Of a stretch of 64,000 nt of DNA, positions 1 to 7,819 are shown in pieces. This stretch comes from an uncultured Pelagibacteraceae bacterium. Its GTDB lineage: Bacteria; Pseudomonadota; Alphaproteobacteria; Pelagibacterales; Pelagibacteraceae. A model generated the notes under the pieces. That model was not told the origin of the DNA. It was given only the letters and a program-made list of their open reading frames with translations, and did not search any database. The DNA is taken from contig CACJYR010000005.1 in the NCBI GenBank assembly GCA_902597675.1, positions 1-64,000 of the forward strand. The letters are read 5' to 3'. How positions within the stretch are numbered: the stretch's first letter is position 1; the number at the start of each line of letters is the position of its first letter. The position numbers and the translations under genes are program-made.

Positions 1-1209
1 TCCAAGAAATGCTTTAGTTGAAGCAACACCTATTTCAGTTCCACAATGAATTGGTAATACAAATTCAGAGTCTCTTGCAATTGAACTTTCTACCACATTT
101 ACGACTGCGCAAGTTTTAACACCATTTTGTTTACATAGATCCAAAGCAGCATAAGTATCTGCTGTTTCTCCAGATTGAGAGACAAATACATAAAGTGTGT
201 CTTTTTTAAATCTATTTTTTCTGTATCTAAATTCCGATGCTATATCAATATTCACATCTAATGATGTTATTTCCTCAAACCAATATTTTGCCATTAAGCA
301 TGAATGATACGCTGTTCCACATCCAATCAATGTAATTGATGTAATCTCATTGCTTTTCCAAGGAAAGTTATAAATATTGATATCTTTATTTGACATATCT
401 ATATACTCATTAATTCCATTTCTAATTGTGTTTGGTTGTTCTTCAATTTCTTTAGCCATAAAATGTTTGTAATCACCTTTATCATATTTCTCCTCTGTAG
501 AGGATAATTCTAAAACTTTTTTATTAATTTTAATTCCTTCCTCACTAAAAAATTCCACGTGATCTTTTTTAATAATGCAAAATTCACCATCATTTAAATA
601 TGTAATTTTATTTGTCATTGATTTAAGTGCGTAGGAATCAGATCCTAAATAATTTTCATTAGGACCATAACCAACAGCTAATGGTGAACCTCTTCTTGCG
701 CCAACAATTAAATCTGGTTGATCCTTAAAAATTATACCAAGCGCAAAGCTTCCATGTAACGACTTCAAAGTTTTTTGAATTGAGTTAACAATATTTTCTG
801 TTTTAAGATTTTCAGTAATTAAATGAACGATTACCTCTGTATCAGTTTGAGATTTAAATTTGTGACCTTTTCCAATTAAAAATTTTTTTAATATTGTTGA
901 ATTTTCAATAATTCCATTATGAACAACAGAAACATTCTGTGAAGAATGTGGATGAGCATTAATACTATTAGGAAGCCCGTGTGTTGCCCATCGAACATGA
1001 CCAATACCAATAGTTCCCTCCATGTTTTGAACTAAAGAATTTTTTTCTAAATTTTCTACTCTTCCCTCAGATTTTATCTCATTTATCAATCCATTATAGA
1101 GAGTTGCCATACCAGCTGAATCGTAACCTCTATACTCTAATTTTTTTAAAGAATTAATTATGGTTGCTGATACAGGTTTATTGCTGTTAATTCCAATTAT
1201 TCCACACAT
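1..1209 (-). CDS. glmS: Glucosamine-fructose-6-phosphate aminotransferase, isomerizing (3' part off window)
   Basis: Makes glucosamine-6-phosphate from fructose-6-phosphate and glutamine, the first step toward UDP-GlcNAc for peptidoglycan and LPS, in the cytoplasm. The product begins MCGIIGINS, so Cys2 is the N-terminal nucleophile of the class II glutaminase domain. The sugar-isomerase (SIS) part runs to the window edge and reads SGETADTY and EIGVASTKAF, both GlmS hallmarks. About 402 of the usual 600 or so residues are present; the C-terminal SIS domain lies outside. The start is two bases after the stop of the upstream acetyltransferase gene, so the two are co-transcribed and serve the same pathway. 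The identity is secure. Confidence 0.95.
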   Translation of the reverse strand, partial: MCGIIGINSNKPVSATIINSLKKLEYRGYDSAGMATLYNGLINEIKSEGRVENLEKNSLVQNMEGTIGIGHVRWATHGLPNSINAHPHSSQNVSVVHNGIIENSTILKKFLIGKGHKFKSQTDTEVIVHLITENLKTENIVNSIQKTLKSLHGSFALGIIFKDQPDLIVGARRGSPLAVGYGPNENYLGSDSYALKSMTNKITYLNDGEFCIIKKDHVEFFSEEGIKINKKVLELSSTEEKYDKGDYKHFMAKEIEEQPNTIRNGINEYIDMSNKDINIYNFPWKSNEITSITLIGCGTAYHSCLMAKYWFEEITSLDVNIDIASEFRYRKNRFKKDTLYVFVSQSGETADTYAALDLCKQNGVKTCAVVNVVESSIARDSEFVLPIHCGTEIGVASTKAFLG

Positions 1210-1211
1210 AA

Positions 1212-1835
1212 TTATTTTGATCTTCTTTTATAGTTTTTAATTTCAGTCTGCAAACTTCTTGTTAATGCTAATGATTTTTTCTTTACATTTTTTGTTATAA
1301 CCGAACCAGCCCCAACCACACTATTCTCTTCAATTGTAAGTGGTGCTACTAATGATGAATTTGAACCAATAAATACATTATCTTTTATTTTAGTTTTACT
1401 TTTTTTTACTCCATCATAATTACAAGTAATTGTTCCAGCACCAATGTTGACCGATTTACCAATCTGACTATCACCGATATATGTTAAATGGTTTACTTTT
1501 GAATTTATTCCCAAAATACTTTTTTTGATTTCAACAAAATTCCCAATTTTTGAACCACTTTTTAAAACTACACCTGGTCTTATTCTCGCATACGGCCCAA
1601 TTTCAACTTTATTTTCTATTTTACAGTTTTCCAAATGCGAAAAAGATTTTATTGTAACATTGCTTCCTATCTTAACTTTTGAACCAATTACAACATAAGG
1701 CTCTATGATAACATTCTTTCCTATCTTAGTGTCTTTTGAAAAAAATATTGTTTCAGGACTAATCATTTTAACACCCGCTTTTAAAAATTTTTTTCTAAGA
1801 TTACTTTGAAGTTTTTGCAAATTTAATTGTTTCAT
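1212..1835 (-). CDS. glmU: GlmU acetyltransferase half only (left-handed beta-helix, no pyrophosphorylase domain)
   Basis: Matches the C-terminal half of GlmU, which acetylates glucosamine-1-phosphate with acetyl-CoA. The 207 residues start with a linker-like helix (AGV...ISPETIFF) and then hexapeptide repeats of a left-handed beta-helix. GlmU signatures are present in order: GPYARIRPG, GNFVEIK, NHLTYIGD, NIGAGTITCNYDG and a C-terminal SLQTEIKNYKRR. GlmU is normally about 450 residues; the N-terminal uridyltransferase domain of about 230 residues is absent, and the DNA upstream is occupied by a gene on the other strand. The UTP-dependent step must therefore be done by another protein or an unlinked gene. 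It is the first gene of a pair with glmS. The family is sure; monofunctionality is inferred from the sequence. Confidence 0.88.
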   Translation of the reverse strand: MKQLNLQKLQSNLRKKFLKAGVKMISPETIFFSKDTKIGKNVIIEPYVVIGSKVKIGSNVTIKSFSHLENCKIENKVEIGPYARIRPGVVLKSGSKIGNFVEIKKSILGINSKVNHLTYIGDSQIGKSVNIGAGTITCNYDGVKKSKTKIKDNVFIGSNSSLVAPLTIEENSVVGAGSVITKNVKKKSLALTRSLQTEIKNYKRRSK

Positions 1836-1906
1836 CTGTTAAATTCTTTATATTAAGTGTATATGTTTCTTAATTCACAAAATATTTCTTAAAAAAACTT
1901 TTAGTT

Positions 1907-2590
1907 ATGAGGCAAAAATTTACAATTCTTTTTGATTTAGATGGAACTTTAGTTGATACAGCTCCAGATCTAATGCGTGCACATAATCATGTAATGAAAA
2001 AATTTGGTTATCCCACTAAGTCTACTGAGGAAATAAGAAATCTTGTTGGTCAAGGTGCAGGTGCAATGCTTGGTAGGTCTATTTGGGGGCAAGCGAAAAA
2101 GGAATTTGGAAAAGTGCAAGACGAAAAGGTTAAAAAAGAGATGATAAAAGATTTTACTGACTTTTATGGAAAAAACATTGTAAACGAAAGTACCCTGATA
2201 AATGGTGTAAAAGATTTTCTAATATGGTCAAAAAAAAATAGTATTTCTATGGCTGTTTGTACTAACAAAACGGATTACCTAGCTGTCGACCTTTTAAAAA
2301 AAATTGGGATTTATGATTTTTTTGAATACATTGCTGGACACAATACATTTGATTATTGTAAGCCTGATCCAAGACACCTAACTTCTGTAATTGAAATATT
2401 GCAAGGCGATATAAAAAAATCATTAATGATTGGAGATAGTGAAACTGACGCAAATGCAGCAAAAAATGCTGGGATACCAGTAATCTTAATGGAAGATGGA
2501 TATACTGAAAAAAAAACTAATGAAATTTACCATAATCACTTAGTAAAAGACTTTATTGGTATCGAAAAGATAGTATCAAAATATCTTTAA
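1907..2590 (+). CDS. gph: HAD-family phosphoglycolate phosphatase-like hydrolase
   Basis: Cytoplasmic HAD-superfamily phosphatase of the Gph/PGP group, which dephosphorylates 2-phosphoglycolate. The N terminus carries motif I, FDLDGTLVDTAPDL, with the nucleophilic and acid/base aspartates. Motif II is near CTNKT, and motifs III/IV near KPDPRHL and MIGDSETDANAA. An alpha-helical cap lies between motif I and residue 110 or so. Length 227 is normal. It is divergent from the glmU-type gene with 71 bp between them, and followed by prpD after 54 bp. Substrate is not certain, since close relatives act on other small phosphate esters, but DTAPDL is typical of Gph. Confidence 0.8.
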   Translation: MRQKFTILFDLDGTLVDTAPDLMRAHNHVMKKFGYPTKSTEEIRNLVGQGAGAMLGRSIWGQAKKEFGKVQDEKVKKEMIKDFTDFYGKNIVNESTLINGVKDFLIWSKKNSISMAVCTNKTDYLAVDLLKKIGIYDFFEYIAGHNTFDYCKPDPRHLTSVIEILQGDIKKSLMIGDSETDANAAKNAGIPVILMEDGYTEKKTNEIYHNHLVKDFIGIEKIVSKYL

Positions 2591-2644
2591 TATTGATTAT
2601 TTTTTTTTAACTATTAAAAACAACTTCGTTAATTAGGAGTTATT

Positions 2645-4147
2645 TTGATAGTTCATAAAGTTAAAGTTTACCCATCTAAAATTCACTTACCAAAAAAAAA
2701 TCAGCTTGCATGGAAAATTGCAGAAATTGCAAATGATAATGTAAAATTAAATAAAGATGCTATTGAAATGTCAATTAATAGAATAATCGACAATGCATCT
2801 GTTGCAATAGCATCCCTAAATAGAAGACCAGTTATTTCATCAAGAGAAATGGCTCTAAAGCATTCAAGAAAAAATGGTGCAACATTATTTGGTGTTGATA
2901 GTAAATATAAATTTGATTGCGAATGGGCAGCATGGTCTAATGGGACTGCCGTGAGAGAATTAGATTTCCATGATACTTTTTTAGCTGCTGACTATAGTCA
3001 CCCAGGGGATAACATTCCTCCACTAATAAGTGTCGCTCAGCAAAATAAAAAAAGCGGTTTAGATCTCTTAAGAGGAATAATTACCGCTTATGAAGTACAA
3101 GTGAATTTGGTTAAAGGTATATGCCTACATAAACATAAAGTAGACCATATAGCACATCTTGGTCCAAGTGTAGCTGCTGGGATTGGTTCAATGTTAAGAT
3201 TAAACACTGAAACTATTTATCAAGCTGTTCAGCAAGCATTGCATACAACAATTTCAACTAGACAATCAAGAAAAGGTGAAATTTCAAGCTGGAAAGCATA
3301 TGCTCCAGCACATGCCGGAAAGCTTGCTATAGAAGCTGTGGATAGAGTCATGCGTGGTGAAGGAGCACCAAGTCCAATTTATGAAGGTGAAGATAGTGTG
3401 ATAGCAAGAATACTTGATGGAAAGAAAGCATTGTATAAAGTCCCCTTACCAAAAAAAGGAGAAACAAAAAAAGCAATACTTGAAACTTACACAAAAGAGT
3501 ATTCTGCTGAATATCAATCTCAAGCTTTAATAGATTTAGCAAAAAAATTAAAAAAGAAAGTTCAAAATCTTAATCAGATAAAAAAAATAGATATTTTTAC
3601 AAGTCATCACACTCATTATGTGATTGGAACAGGTGCAAATGATCCACAAAAAATGGATCCTAATGCAAGCAGAGAAACTTTAGATCACTCAATAATGTAC
3701 ATATTTGCTGTTGCACTTGAAGATGGTACTTGGCATCATGTAAAGTCTTATACTAAAACCAGAGCAAAAAAGAAAAGTACAATTAAGATTTGGAGATCAA
3801 TAAAAACCCATGAAGATAAAAAATGGACCAAAAGTTATCATGATCCAAACCCAAGAAAAAAAGCATTTGGTGCAAAAGTAGTAATAACTCTCAATAATGG
3901 TAAAAAAATTACTGAGGAACAAGGTGTAGCAGATGCACATCCTTATGGTTCACGTCCTTTTAAAAGAAGAAATTATATTAATAAATTCTTAACTTTAACT
4001 GAAAATATCTTAGATAAAAAAGAAAGTGATAGATTTTTAAAAATAGTACAAAATTTAAAAAAATTAAAGCCAGGTCAACTTGATAAGTTAAATATTAAAG
4101 TAAAAAAGAGTAAACTAAAAAGAAATCTTAAAAAAGGTATTTTTTAA
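2645..4147 (+). CDS. prpD: 2-Methylcitrate dehydratase (MmgE/PrpD family)
   Basis: Dehydrates 2-methylcitrate to 2-methyl-cis-aconitate in the methylcitrate cycle that oxidises propionyl-CoA to pyruvate. The 500-residue protein is an MmgE/PrpD member, with [43 protein letters not shown] and [11 protein letters not shown] as recognisable blocks. The start is a TTG codon preceded by AGGAG with 5 bp spacing; no ATG lies nearby in frame. Its stop overlaps the ATG of prpB by one base (TAATG). Gene order D-B-C places the whole cycle except aconitase-type isomerase and propionyl-CoA synthesis in one operon. Family and context agree. Confidence 0.92.
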   Translation: MIVHKVKVYPSKIHLPKKNQLAWKIAEIANDNVKLNKDAIEMSINRIIDNASVAIASLNRRPVISSREMALKHSRKNGATLFGVDSKYKFDCEWAAWSNGTAVRELDFHDTFLAADYSHPGDNIPPLISVAQQNKKSGLDLLRGIITAYEVQVNLVKGICLHKHKVDHIAHLGPSVAAGIGSMLRLNTETIYQAVQQALHTTISTRQSRKGEISSWKAYAPAHAGKLAIEAVDRVMRGEGAPSPIYEGEDSVIARILDGKKALYKVPLPKKGETKKAILETYTKEYSAEYQSQALIDLAKKLKKKVQNLNQIKKIDIFTSHHTHYVIGTGANDPQKMDPNASRETLDHSIMYIFAVALEDGTWHHVKSYTKTRAKKKSTIKIWRSIKTHEDKKWTKSYHDPNPRKKAFGAKVVITLNNGKKITEEQGVADAHPYGSRPFKRRNYINKFLTLTENILDKKESDRFLKIVQNLKKLKPGQLDKLNIKVKKSKLKRNLKKGIF

Positions 4148-5043
4148 TGCACTTTATAGAAAAAGAACCATTCCAAAAAAGAAAAGATTTTGTTGATAAA
4201 TTAAAATCTGGTAAAATTTTAAGAGTTCCTGGTGCGTACAACCCTTTGACCGCGAAGTTAATTGAGGAAATTGGATACGATGCAGTTTATGTTTCGGGTG
4301 GAGTTATGGCGAATGACTTGGGATTTCCCGACATTGGATTAACTACTCTTCAAGATGTAAGTACAAGATCATACCTTATTTCAAGAGTAACTAATCTTCC
4401 AACTATCGTTGATATTGATACTGGTTTTAAATCTTGTAAAGAAACTATTGAAACTTTTGAGGAATTTGGAATCACTGCAGTTCATTTGGAGGATCAAATT
4501 GAGAGAAAAAGATGTGGGCATCTTGACAATAAAGAACTCATATCAACTGCTGCAATGATTAAAAAAATTAAAGAATGTGTATCAGCAAAAAAAGATTCAA
4601 ACTTTAAAATTATAGCTAGATCGGATGCAAAAAGCGTAGAAGGAATTGATAAAATGATAGAAAGATGCAAAGCTTATGCTGACGCCGGTGCAGAGATAAT
4701 TTTTCCAGAAGCCTTGAAAGATGAGAAAGATTTTGAAAAAGTAAGAAAAGAATTATCCTGTTATTTGCTAGCTAATATGACTGAATTTGGTAAATCAAAA
4801 TTATTCAATTATAAAGAATTAGAAAAATTTGGTTACAATATAGTAATCTACCCAGTTACTACTCAAAGACTAGCTATGAAAAATGTTGAAGATGGATTGC
4901 GAGACATTTATGCAAATGGACATCAAAACAATATCATCGATAAAATGCAGACTAGGAAAAGATTGTATGAACTTGTTGACTATGAAAAATATAATAGCTT
5001 GGACGAAAAAATTTATAATTTTAGCACTAAAGGACATGAGTAA
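4147..5043 (+). CDS. prpB: 2-Methylisocitrate lyase
   Basis: Cleaves 2-methylisocitrate to pyruvate and succinate, the last step of the methylcitrate cycle. It belongs to the isocitrate lyase/PEP mutase superfamily. The protein shows VYVSGGVMAND, the metal-binding strand IVDIDTGF, and the active-site signature KRCGH around residue 120, followed by IIARSDAKS and GAEIIFPEAL. At 298 residues it has PrpB size rather than that of isocitrate lyase proper (over 400). Its start overlaps the prpD stop and its stop overlaps the prpC start, each by one base, so translation is probably coupled through the operon. Confidence 0.93.
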   Translation: MHFIEKEPFQKRKDFVDKLKSGKILRVPGAYNPLTAKLIEEIGYDAVYVSGGVMANDLGFPDIGLTTLQDVSTRSYLISRVTNLPTIVDIDTGFKSCKETIETFEEFGITAVHLEDQIERKRCGHLDNKELISTAAMIKKIKECVSAKKDSNFKIIARSDAKSVEGIDKMIERCKAYADAGAEIIFPEALKDEKDFEKVRKELSCYLLANMTEFGKSKLFNYKELEKFGYNIVIYPVTTQRLAMKNVEDGLRDIYANGHQNNIIDKMQTRKRLYELVDYEKYNSLDEKIYNFSTKGHE

Positions 5044-6167
5044 TGAGTGATGATATTAAAAAAGGTTTATTAGGAATAGTTGTTGATGAAACAGAAGTTT
5101 CTAAAGTTATGCCTGAAATAAATTCTTTAACCTATAGAGGATATGCTGCTCAAGATTTATGTGAATATTGTAGATTCGAAGAAGTAGCCTATCTAATTTT
5201 AAATAAAGATTTACCAAATACAATTGAATTAAGAAAGTTTGAAAAAGAAGAAAAAAATAATAGAGATTTATCTAAAGACCTTTATTCAATTATTAAAAAA
5301 ATGCCAAAGAAGTCTCATCCGATGGATGTCGCTAGAACAGCTGTGAGTATAATGGGGCTTGAAGATAAAGAAACAACAGATTCTTCTCAAGAGGCAAATA
5401 TGAGGAAAGCAATAAGAATTTTAGCTAAAACTCCTACTGCCCTAGCAGCTTTTTATAGATTACGAAAAGGAAAAAATATTATCAAACCTAAAAAAAATTT
5501 AAATATAGCAGAAAACTTTTTCTATATGTGCTTTGGGAAAGTTCCACAAAAAGAAATTGTAAAAGCTTTTGATGTATCTTTAATTCTTTATGCAGAGCAT
5601 AGCTTCAACGTTTCAACATTTACCGCAAGAACTATTACTAGCAGTTTATCAGACATCCACGGGGCTATTACTGGTGCAATTGCAAGTTTAAAAGGTCCAC
5701 TTCACGGTGGTGCCAATGAGGAAGTAATGCATATGATGAATAAAATAAAAAGTCCCAAAAATGCACTCAAATGGATTAATGATGCATTAGATAATAAAGA
5801 AGTTGTAATGGGATTTGGTCATAGAGTTTACAAATCTGGGGATTCGAGAGTTCCGACAATGAGAAAATATTTTTCAAAAGTTGCAAAGCTTAAAAAAGAT
5901 AAAAAATTTGAAAAGATTTACGATATTGTTGAAAAAGTAATGATAGACAGAAAAAATATACATCCAAATGTTGATTATCCAACTGGTCCAACATATCATT
6001 TGATGGGGTTTGATACAGACTTTTTTACACCAATCTTTGTCATCTCAAGAATTACCGGGTGGTCAGCACACATCATGGAACAACATGCTGCCAATAAATT
6101 AATAAGACCTCTAGCTAGTTATAAAGGAAGCCAACACAGAAAAGTTGTTCAATTAAACCAAAGATAA
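5043..6167 (+). CDS. prpC: 2-Methylcitrate synthase (citrate synthase family)
   Basis: Condenses propionyl-CoA with oxaloacetate to 2-methylcitrate, entering the methylcitrate cycle. The 374-residue protein has citrate-synthase motifs: ILYAEHSFNVSTFTAR, GPLHGGANEEV with a catalytic His, MGFGHRVYKSGDSRVP with a second catalytic His, and FTPIFVISRITGWSAHIMEQ near the C terminus. Its short length and place after prpD-prpB argue for methylcitrate synthase rather than the main citrate synthase. It ends one base before the convergent methyltransferase gene, with no room for an intergenic terminator. Whether it also makes citrate cannot be told from sequence. Confidence 0.9.
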   Translation: MSDDIKKGLLGIVVDETEVSKVMPEINSLTYRGYAAQDLCEYCRFEEVAYLILNKDLPNTIELRKFEKEEKNNRDLSKDLYSIIKKMPKKSHPMDVARTAVSIMGLEDKETTDSSQEANMRKAIRILAKTPTALAAFYRLRKGKNIIKPKKNLNIAENFFYMCFGKVPQKEIVKAFDVSLILYAEHSFNVSTFTARTITSSLSDIHGAITGAIASLKGPLHGGANEEVMHMMNKIKSPKNALKWINDALDNKEVVMGFGHRVYKSGDSRVPTMRKYFSKVAKLKKDKKFEKIYDIVEKVMIDRKNIHPNVDYPTGPTYHLMGFDTDFFTPIFVISRITGWSAHIMEQHAANKLIRPLASYKGSQHRKVVQLNQR

Positions 6168-6797
6168 TTACTTTTCAATTTTTGCGAATCTAGTATTCCA
6201 CAATATCTCACACTTTAATTTATATTTTTGAATAAACTCATCAATTGCTTTTTTAACTTGTGGTGCTTGAGCACCTAAATCATAATCATCACATAATATT
6301 GTACCATTAGAATTAATCACCTCTAAACAACATTCTAAATCATTCTTAACAGTTTCATAAGCATGACCACCATCTAAAAATACAAAATCAATTTTTGACA
6401 TATCAATTTTTTTTAAAAGCAAATTAGAATTACCTTTAATTAAAGTAATATTATTTTTATATTTTTTTAAAAGATCTTCAACTGCCTCTTTACTATAAGG
6501 ATTTAGATTTTTAAAAAATTTAAAATAGATATTTTTCAATGGATTAGAGAAAAATGTGTTTGGTATTACCTCTGATTTATTTTCATCATTTATTTCAAAT
6601 AAGTCTAAACCTATATATTTAAAATCATTTTTATGGATTTTGTAAAGTAGTTCACAAATATTTCTTGCTGTTACACCATGAAAAACACCTACTTCCAAAA
6701 AAGTTTTAGGACTTTTTTCTTTTACTATATTAAGAAAATAATCACCTACACCATCCTGCTTAAGACTTGTTTTTCTAAAATATTTTTTATATTTCAA
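6168..6797 (-). CDS. Class I SAM-dependent methyltransferase (Methyltransf_24 type), substrate unknown
   Basis: A 209-residue Rossmann-fold methyltransferase. Motif I is FLEVGVFHGVTARNI (SAM binding), followed by an acidic end of strand 2 at YIGLDLFE, and IDFVFLDGGHAYETVKNDL, which is typical of Methyltransf_24 enzymes acting on sugars or small molecules. The sequence has no membrane segment. It lies five bases downstream of nrdB on the same strand and is probably read through from the nrdAB promoter, although no functional link to ribonucleotide reduction is known. A second protein of the same family lies at 39857-40534 beside surface-sugar genes. The substrate cannot be predicted. Confidence 0.75.
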   Translation of the reverse strand: MKYKKYFRKTSLKQDGVGDYFLNIVKEKSPKTFLEVGVFHGVTARNICELLYKIHKNDFKYIGLDLFEINDENKSEVIPNTFFSNPLKNIYFKFFKNLNPYSKEAVEDLLKKYKNNITLIKGNSNLLLKKIDMSKIDFVFLDGGHAYETVKNDLECCLEVINSNGTILCDDYDLGAQAPQVKKAIDEFIQKYKLKCEILWNTRFAKIEK

Positions 6798-6802
6798 ATG
6801 AA

Positions 6803-7819
6803 TTAACTAAATGCTTCAACCCAAGTCCCTTGAGTTGATGCTTTAGAATATTCTGTTGCACGACCTTCAAAAAAGTTCATATGCTCAACAGCATTTAACA
6901 TGGTATCAAGCCATCCTAGTGGATTTTTTTCTACATCATAAATTGGTTCAAGACCTAATTGAACTAATCTTCTATTACCAATAAATCTAATGTAGTCTTT
7001 AACCTCTTGTGCAGTTAAGCCTTCCATTGGACCCATCTCGAAAGCTAAATCAATAAAAGAATCCTCATGCTCAACTATTGTTCTACAGGCTTCATAAAGT
7101 TCTTTTTTTAATTTTGGTGTCCAGATTTCTGGATTTTCTTTTATAAACTCTTTGAAAATTCTTATCATAGAATTACAATGAAGAGTTTCGTCTCTAACCG
7201 ACCATGTTACTATCTGGCCCATGCCTTTCATTTTATTGTGTCTTGGAAAATTTAAGAGAATTGCAAAACTTGCAAATAACTGAAGTCCTTCGGTAAAAGC
7301 ACTAAATACAGCAACAGTTTTGGCAATATCTTCTTTTGAATTTACATTAAATCCTTGCATGTAGTCATATTTATCTTTCATCTCTTTATATTTCATAAAA
7401 GCTGAATATTCTGACTCTGGCATACCGATTGTATCTAATAAATGAGAGTAAGCAGCTACATGAACTGTTTCCATAGACGCAAAAGCAGTCATCATCATTA
7501 GAACCTCTGTTGGCTTAAACACTGTTGTATAATGTCTTAAATAACAATTATTTACTTCAACATCAGCTTGAGTAAAAAATCTAAAAATTTGAGTTAAAAG
7601 ATTTTTTTCTGGTTGAGACAAGTTTTTTTGCCAATCTCTTACATCATCTCCAAGAGGGACTTCTTCTGGTAACCAGTGTATTCTTTGTTGGGTTAACCAT
7701 GCATCATAACACCATGGATATCTAAATGGTTTATATACAGGGTTCTCAACTAATAAACCCATCTTTTTAGGTTGAATTATTTCTTTATTCTCTGTCTTAA
7801 TTTTATCTGCTACTGACAT
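6803..7819 (-). CDS. nrdB: Class Ia-type ribonucleoside-diphosphate reductase, beta (radical) subunit
   Basis: Diiron-tyrosyl radical subunit that supplies the radical to NrdA for making dNDPs. Diiron ligands and the radical Tyr are visible in the ferritin-like fold: ADVEV, METVHVAAYSH (Glu, His, then Tyr four residues after the His), FTEGLQLF and VRDETLHCN. Tyr presence argues for a Tyr-radical enzyme rather than the Mn/Fe class Ic. I chose the ATG beginning MSVADK because GAGGAG sits eight bases upstream; an in-frame GTG three codons earlier is possible. The start overlaps the nrdA stop by ten bases, so translation is likely coupled. The C terminus would dock into NrdA. Confidence 0.95.
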   Translation of the reverse strand: MSVADKIKTENKEIIQPKKMGLLVENPVYKPFRYPWCYDAWLTQQRIHWLPEEVPLGDDVRDWQKNLSQPEKNLLTQIFRFFTQADVEVNNCYLRHYTTVFKPTEVLMMMTAFASMETVHVAAYSHLLDTIGMPESEYSAFMKYKEMKDKYDYMQGFNVNSKEDIAKTVAVFSAFTEGLQLFASFAILLNFPRHNKMKGMGQIVTWSVRDETLHCNSMIRIFKEFIKENPEIWTPKLKKELYEACRTIVEHEDSFIDLAFEMGPMEGLTAQEVKDYIRFIGNRRLVQLGLEPIYDVEKNPLGWLDTMLNAVEHMNFFEGRATEYSKASTQGTWVEAFS

